Source: Brasenia schreberi (taxonomy: Eukaryota > Streptophyta > Magnoliopsida > Nymphaeales > Cabombaceae). Taken from it: a stretch of 64,000 nt of DNA. Of the stretch, positions 59,286 through 64,000 are shown one piece after another. The number at the start of each line of letters is the position of its first letter. The stretch's first letter is position 1. The notes under the pieces were generated by a model that was not told the origin of the DNA, did not search any database, and saw nothing but the letters and a program-made list of their open reading frames with translations. The translations under genes and the position numbers were made by a program. The stretch spans positions 2,356,001-2,420,000 of the forward strand of contig JAYKKT010000076.1 of NCBI GenBank assembly GCA_036023115.1. The letters are read 5' to 3'.

Positions 59286-62156
59286 TTAGACTCGGAATAG
59301 GAGGTCTAAACCGTTGGTTTCTTCTAAGACAGGCTCCGGGGCACCCTTGACCCAGGTGGTCACAGGGGGTGGCTCCGGCGGTATTTGGGGAGTATAGCCG
59401 ATCCCATGTCGGCTTGGGTTGGCCCTAGGAAGGATGGGCTCTAGGAGACCCTGGTTTTGTGCCCCTAGACTTTTGTAGGGCGTGTAGCTCATGTTTAATA
59501 ACATGTTCCACGACCTTTTGTTTTTTGAAAAGATGGGATACAAGTCGTGGTCCTGGAACATGCTATCGTCCATATTAGGCTCGTATGGCCTTTTGTCCAG
59601 GGGTTTTGGAAATAGGGAACGTTTGGGTTTTCCTAGGAGGATTAGAGTCGGGAGGGGGCCTGCTTTGGGCGGCCCCTTCACATATACAACCTTCCCAAGG
59701 TTGTTCAACACGAGCCGAGGTGGCTCAACCATAATTTGCCCCAGGTTAGCCTCATGGGCCTGGGAGCTTGATAAACAAGGGGAGTTTATGATCCCCTGAA
59801 GCTGTGGGTGACTCTCACCTAGGATCACTACGACCTGGTCCCTAAAAGGGATCTTAACACACCGGTGGAAGGTGGATGGCACAGCGCACAAACTGTGTAT
59901 CCAGGGTCTTCCCAGCAACAGGTTATAATGGGGGTGGATGTCCAAGACATGGAACACCCCCGTGTGTTCGATCCCTCCCGTTTCCATTGGGAGTTCGATG
60001 GATCCTAAAGGTCTAGACGCATTCCCATCGTATCCAGTGATAACGATGGGGCTTGGGTTCACTGAAGTCAAGGTGACTCCGATTTTGTACGCCACATGAA
60101 GTGGAAGGATGTTGAGCCCTCCTCCACCATCGACTAGGCACCTGTCCAGAGAGTGGTTGTTTAGAACCACCTCGATATGCAGGGCCTGGTTATGGGTTTC
60201 GTAGGGTCTATCTACATCATCTTCCGAAAAGGTGATGGGCGATTTTGCTCCTAATAAAGCCACTTGGGCAGACAAGGATTCCGGACTTATGTTCGAATCA
60301 ACCTTGGCCCTTTCTAGAATTTTCTCTAAGACAAGTCTATGCCTAGGCGAGGTTTTGATAAGCTCTAGGATAGACATGTGAATAGGAATCTTTGAAAGGT
60401 GGTTTTCGAAATCATAAGGATTTAGGATGATTTTGTCCTTATCTGCTTTTGGCAGACCACTAGGAATACATGCTTTTGAGGGGCCAGGCACACTGACCAC
60501 CTTTTGAGCACCTTGAAGGTGCGGGGGTTGGTAGATCCTCCCGGATCTAGTGACTTCCCCCACGACCAGCCTAGGGTTTGCGCTAGACTTGGCTCTAAGG
60601 ATGAGCTGAGGAGAACCTTGGATTTTCAAAACTGGTTTTGCCGGGGTTTCCACTTTTGGTGGTCCCCGAATGACGACTTGGGCGGGCCTCTTGTATAGTA
60701 CAAGGATGGGCGCACAAGCAGGTCGACCAGGTTCTGGCTTTTGCGCTAGTTCCTTGGAAATGGTGAGGGTACATACCTCCTTTCCTTTCCCACTGCCACT
60801 GGCGTGTTTGGGAAAGGGTTCCTTGAAGATAGCTTGAGGTGGCTAAGGTTCCGCAGTGACCTGGAGCCGGCCTTCCGCTATCAAGTTCTCAATTTTATTT
60901 AAAAGAGAGAAGCATCGTTTGGTATCATGGCCTTTGAGCCGATGATAGTTGCAAATTCGGTTTAAATACCCCCCTTTGGACGTGACTCCTTCGGGGATTT
61001 CAGGGAGTTCGATCATGCCCTGGGCAAGTAAGAGGTCTAGGACCTCCGACACAGGTTGCCCCAGCGGAGTGTACTCGCGTTTTTCAATCGGTTTTGAAAA
61101 ATTGCGTTCTCTCTTATTTTCTATTTTTTCAAAATTTTTAGAAGTGCCTGCCATGCCTGGATCCACCCGGACATTGGCGATTTTGTGGGGCTTTGCCCCT
61201 TTGTCCGTCGTGGGCAACCCATATGCGATGGGCTTTTCCAAACGGGTTTTTGGAACGGCACTTCCTTTCCATAAGTGGTCGTATGTCCCTTTTCGCAAGT
61301 TGGTTTCGAAAAGGGAGGCCTTTTTTATCAACTTATGGAAAGTTGAAATCTCATGGAGCGAGAGAAGGGTTTTTAACTCGCTTTTGAAATTATCCAGGAT
61401 GAGCATTACTGCGCATCCTTCGGATATGGGCTCTCGCACTTGGCCTAAAAGCGACCTCCATCTTATAATGAAGGCATGCACGTCTTCGTTCATGCCTTGC
61501 TTTGTATCCCTTAGGGTATTCAGGGTTGGCGTGACTTCCACGTTGTGTGCAAATCTTTGCATAAAGCAGTTCGCTAACTCTTCAAAAGTAGCGAACTGGC
61601 TTAAGTCGTAGGAAGCCAGCCATTTGGCAGCTGTGCCTTTAAGGGATAGAGGGAACCAATACACCCATTTCATCGAGTCCTTTTTCTTCTTATGGGCTCG
61701 ACGTGAGAAAAGTTGCAAGTGAGACCTAGGGTCTCCCATGCCATCATACCGATGGAAGTTCGGTATTTCATCGTCACTGTCTATTTCGTAATCCATAGGA
61801 AGGAAATCAGACAGGGCGTAGCTCCTTTTCTCTTTATTTTGCCCTTTCAGCAGCTGCTGTAGGGCTTTACGGTCCTTTTGTGTGAAGTACTCGTGGTATT
61901 GGTTGCCTTCCATTACGGAGGCCTCTTTTTGCTTGCGAGGTTTTTCAGATTTCTTTTTAGGCCTTTGTTCACCGTTCGATGAACATGAATCGCCTACTTC
62001 AGCCTCTTGGCTGAGAGCATCGATTTTGGCCTCAAATTCCCTTCTCAAGTCCTCGATTTCATCTAGTTTTATTTTGTTTTTGAAAATCCTCCTAGAGTGA
62101 GAACTTGATGCGCATGAGCCTTGGCTCGACACTTCACTTGGATTGGATTTTGACAT
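59286..62156 (-). pseudogene. N4 gag-pro with one premature stop
   Basis: Read on minus from ATG 62156 (MSKSNPSE), the gag N-terminus is intact, followed by the gag core and a knuckle (CNYHRLKGH). A GAG to TAG change at 60843-60845 stops translation between knuckle and protease. Beyond it the frame is open through protease (VDGGGG) to LDLLFRV and TAA at 59286-59288. The splice-acceptor-like CTTAG ends at 62182, just before the start. Confidence 0.9.
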
Positions 62157-62276
62157 GCTTTTCAAGCTTTTTCAAAATTTCCTAAGTACAAGCAAAGAAA
62201 ACAAGTTAAAATGACACCTTTTTACAAAATTTTCGCAAGACTTCTGCAAGTAAACTCGATTTCTGAAAAGGCTCAC

Positions 62277-62294
62277 GTCCCACCGGGCGTGCCA
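62277..62294 (-). promoter_or_regulatory. Primer binding site of N4
   Basis: Minus strand TGGCACGCCCGGTGGGAC, five bases after the LTR end. Confidence 0.85.
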
Positions 62295-62299
62295 ATCTC

Positions 62300-62394
62300 T
62301 GTAGACGCGCGAAAATCCCCGCCTCTTCGCCTCTTTCGGGGCTTTGGAGTGGATCTTCTCGTGCGTCTAAGGCCTATGTATACAAATAGGGCGT
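62300..62394 (-). mobile_element. N4 5' LTR, last 95 bases
   Basis: It ends TCTACA at 62300 and is cut at 62394 by N5. GGCGT (62390-62394) is the expected target repeat of N5, and also fits the LTR's own sequence. Confidence 0.85.
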
Positions 62395-63796
62395 TGTAGA
62401 CATGAAAATTCTCATTTCAAAGTTTATGAAACAAACTTGAAATGAAACTTTCCACCCCTATGCTTGCGCGAGCGTGCCAGCTAGTTCAAAACTAGCAAAT
62501 GTTTGTAAGACTTCTAAGCGATTGTGTGCAAGCGGGATCTTTTCACTCACACCTTCTTGAGCCGATGCTCAAGGGTCAGTGTTGAGCGCTTAGGAATTTC
62601 ATTTTACAGCAAACATGATTCCCTTTTACATAAACAAGTGTCTTTGAAAAATTTGTTGAATCTTGTGCACTCGGATTCAATACTTGGAAAAACACAAGTT
62701 GCTGAAAACAGAGAATTCTGTTTTCAGAGCTATTTTCTAGGGGAGTTTTCAAGGCGTTACAGACTTCCAAAAATTATCAAAATTTTACCAGACAAAGCTG
62801 GTAGTGTGGAGAGACTGTAGCCTTTTTCAAATCTGCATTTGGAGTAGTATTGAATCAGAAACAAATAATCTACTCAGACCACCTCACTGACTCGGAACAG
62901 CTCTGTTTCAGAAATACAGAAACTCAAAGATGAGTCTGTATCTCTCTGTTCAGAACTCCGATTTTAATGATTTTGATATTGCTGGAAAGCTATGGATGTT
63001 AGCTTTCCAATGCATCAAAAATCAACCAATTTGGACTCCTGTGGACAGAGATATGGGACTTTTACCCAACCTCTGTTTCAGAAAATCCGACTGTGCAAAC
63101 AGTGGTGCAGAAATCTGGTCTTTCTTAATATGCTTTTATTACGTGGCTGAGCGGCCCTAAAATCTTGCCAATTTTATACAGAGTGTCCCAATGTGTGTGG
63201 AATCAGTGTGCCAAATTTCAAGACAATCGGAGTAAGCATCACAAAATTAAAATTACAGAAACAGACATATGCAGAGATGCTGAAATCCAGTTTTCTGTTT
63301 TATAAATGTAATGATGCATAACCCACCCGAAATTAAAATGCAACAACCCTTAAAGCAAATTTGCTGGAATATAAATGAATGGGAAGTACTTTATAGCTTA
63401 GACATAGAGGGGGTTAGAAGTATAGAGGGTATATAGCATATAGGAAGGGAGAAGCATTAAAGCAAACACTTGGCGTGCATGTGGGTGTATAGTGTTTCAT
63501 CCACGAAATTGAAATGGCAGCAAAGCTAAATTATTACAACTCGGGGGGAGATGAAACTCCATTAATACAACCCCATTTAATGGATTGAATGGAAGGGAAT
63601 GAAACTTAGATTAAGTAAGAAAGGTCTTACACGAGTTTTGGATGCGAAGGACCGGATTTCAATGATGAAGCCGGTCTTCCTCTTGATGGCCTTCCTTCTT
63701 AACTCCTACAAGCTCTCACCTAGCTTCCCCTTCACTAGAAAACGTCCCCCCTTTGCTGAAATTTTCTGCACCTAGTCTAGCACACACCACCCAAGG

Positions 63797-63846
63797 TCTC
63801 TCTCTTCTCTCTCTTCTCTCTCTTCTCTCTCTTCTCTCTCTTCTCC
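63797..63846. repeat. CT-rich short tandem repeat (9-bp unit TTCTCTCTC)
   Basis: About five units in the N5 LTR, between the TATA-like box and the donor-like site. It makes a spurious Ser-Leu-Leu repeat frame on plus. Confidence 0.9.
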
Positions 63847-63886
63847 AAGTTATGCAAGTTATGGAACCCACCCCCCCTCTTGGGCC

Positions 63887-63894
63887 TTTTTATA
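63887..63894 (-). promoter_or_regulatory. N5 LTR TATA-like box
   Basis: The minus strand reads TATAAAAA, directly followed by GG, at the place where family 1 has TATTTAAA. Confidence 0.6.
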
Positions 63895-64000
63895 GGCCAA
63901 GGGGGGCTGGTTCTAGTGGCTTCTTGTGGGGCGGGTTGGAGCTTTAGCTTGGTGGATTTGATCCGCTCCAAACCGGCTTCTTGTAGTTCTTCATTGAGTC

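Larger units (their letters stand above)
50918..62394 (-). mobile_element. N4: TAT-type element, 5' LTR interrupted by N5
   Basis: N4 has its 3' LTR at 50918-54310, polypurine tract at 54313-54323, internal region at 54311-62299, PBS at 62277-62294 and only 95 bases of its 5' LTR (62300-62394) before N5. AAGAG at 50913-50917 is the expected left target repeat. The right one lies outside. The coding region is complete in length but has several breaks. Confidence 0.9.
62395..64000 (-). mobile_element. N5: LTR of a diverged related family (3' end at 62395)
   Basis: On minus this sequence ends in TCTACA at 62395, like family 1. It keeps the U5 hairpins (62480-62496, 62556-62573), the repeat-hairpin module (63530-63570), a donor-like GTAAGA (63625-63630) and a TATA-like box (63887-63894), in the same order. 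It lacks the 110-bp and 14-bp repeats, and the middle (about 62600-63450) has no similarity that I can see to family 1. No coding frame is supported. The LTR start is outside the window. Confidence 0.75.

Noticed and set aside
63753..63947. Leucine-repeat small protein
   Set aside because: It is the translation of the CT-rich 9-bp repeat in the N5 LTR.

Overview
The window looks like plant nuclear DNA and consists entirely of LTR retrotransposons. I see no host gene, tRNA, rRNA or CRISPR array. Every coding stretch belongs to Ty3/gypsy (Metaviridae) elements of the plant TAT type. The evidence is the order gag, protease, reverse transcriptase, degenerate RNase H, second complete-type RNase H (aRH), integrase; a variant C-x2-H-x4-H-x4-C gag knuckle; and LTRs of about 3.3-3.4 kb running from TGTAAACACC to GCGTCTACA. 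A seed plant is implied, most likely an angiosperm, and the setting is probably heterochromatic. The species cannot be told from the sequence.

The nest can be untangled from LTR ends and 5-bp target-site duplications (TSDs). N1 (minus strand, 1 to 49665, left end outside the window) is split in its protease gene by N2 (minus, 5121-43816, TSD GACAC). The 3' LTR of N2 was hit by P (plus strand, 6674-21280, TSD AGAGT). A 16.9-kb block covering most of P plus part of N2 was then duplicated in tandem (8452-25337 and 25338-42221), giving a second, 5'-truncated copy, P2. The 5' part of N2 is deleted, with a patchwork junction at 43448-43467. N1 itself sits in an LTR fragment of N3 (49666-50917). N3 also received N4 (minus, from 50918), whose 5' LTR is cut at 62394 by a diverged related LTR, N5 (62395 to the end).

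Region by region: 1-5120 N1 pol and protease tail; 5121-6673 N2 LTR part; 6674-21280 P1 (LTR, gag-pro, pol, LTR); 21281-25328 N2 LTR rest and integrase part; 25338-38174 P2; 38175-43816 N2 again, including RNase H; 43817-46259 N1 gag-pro; 46260-49665 N1 5' LTR; 49666-50917 N3 LTR; 50918-62394 N4; 62395-64000 N5 LTR.

In a working element, gag would form the particle, protease would cut the polyprotein, RT and RNase H would copy the RNA from a tRNA primer at the PBS, and integrase would insert the cDNA. Here N1, N2, N4 and P1 are broken. P2 keeps long open gag-pro and pol frames, but has a gag N-terminal stop, an aRH catalytic Asp changed to Gly (shared with P1), and an extra Gly beside the integrase catalytic Glu. 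The most interesting non-coding signals are LTR hairpins kept in the same order in two diverged LTR families, with some compensating base changes, and conserved splice-like sites that would define a leader intron removing the PBS.
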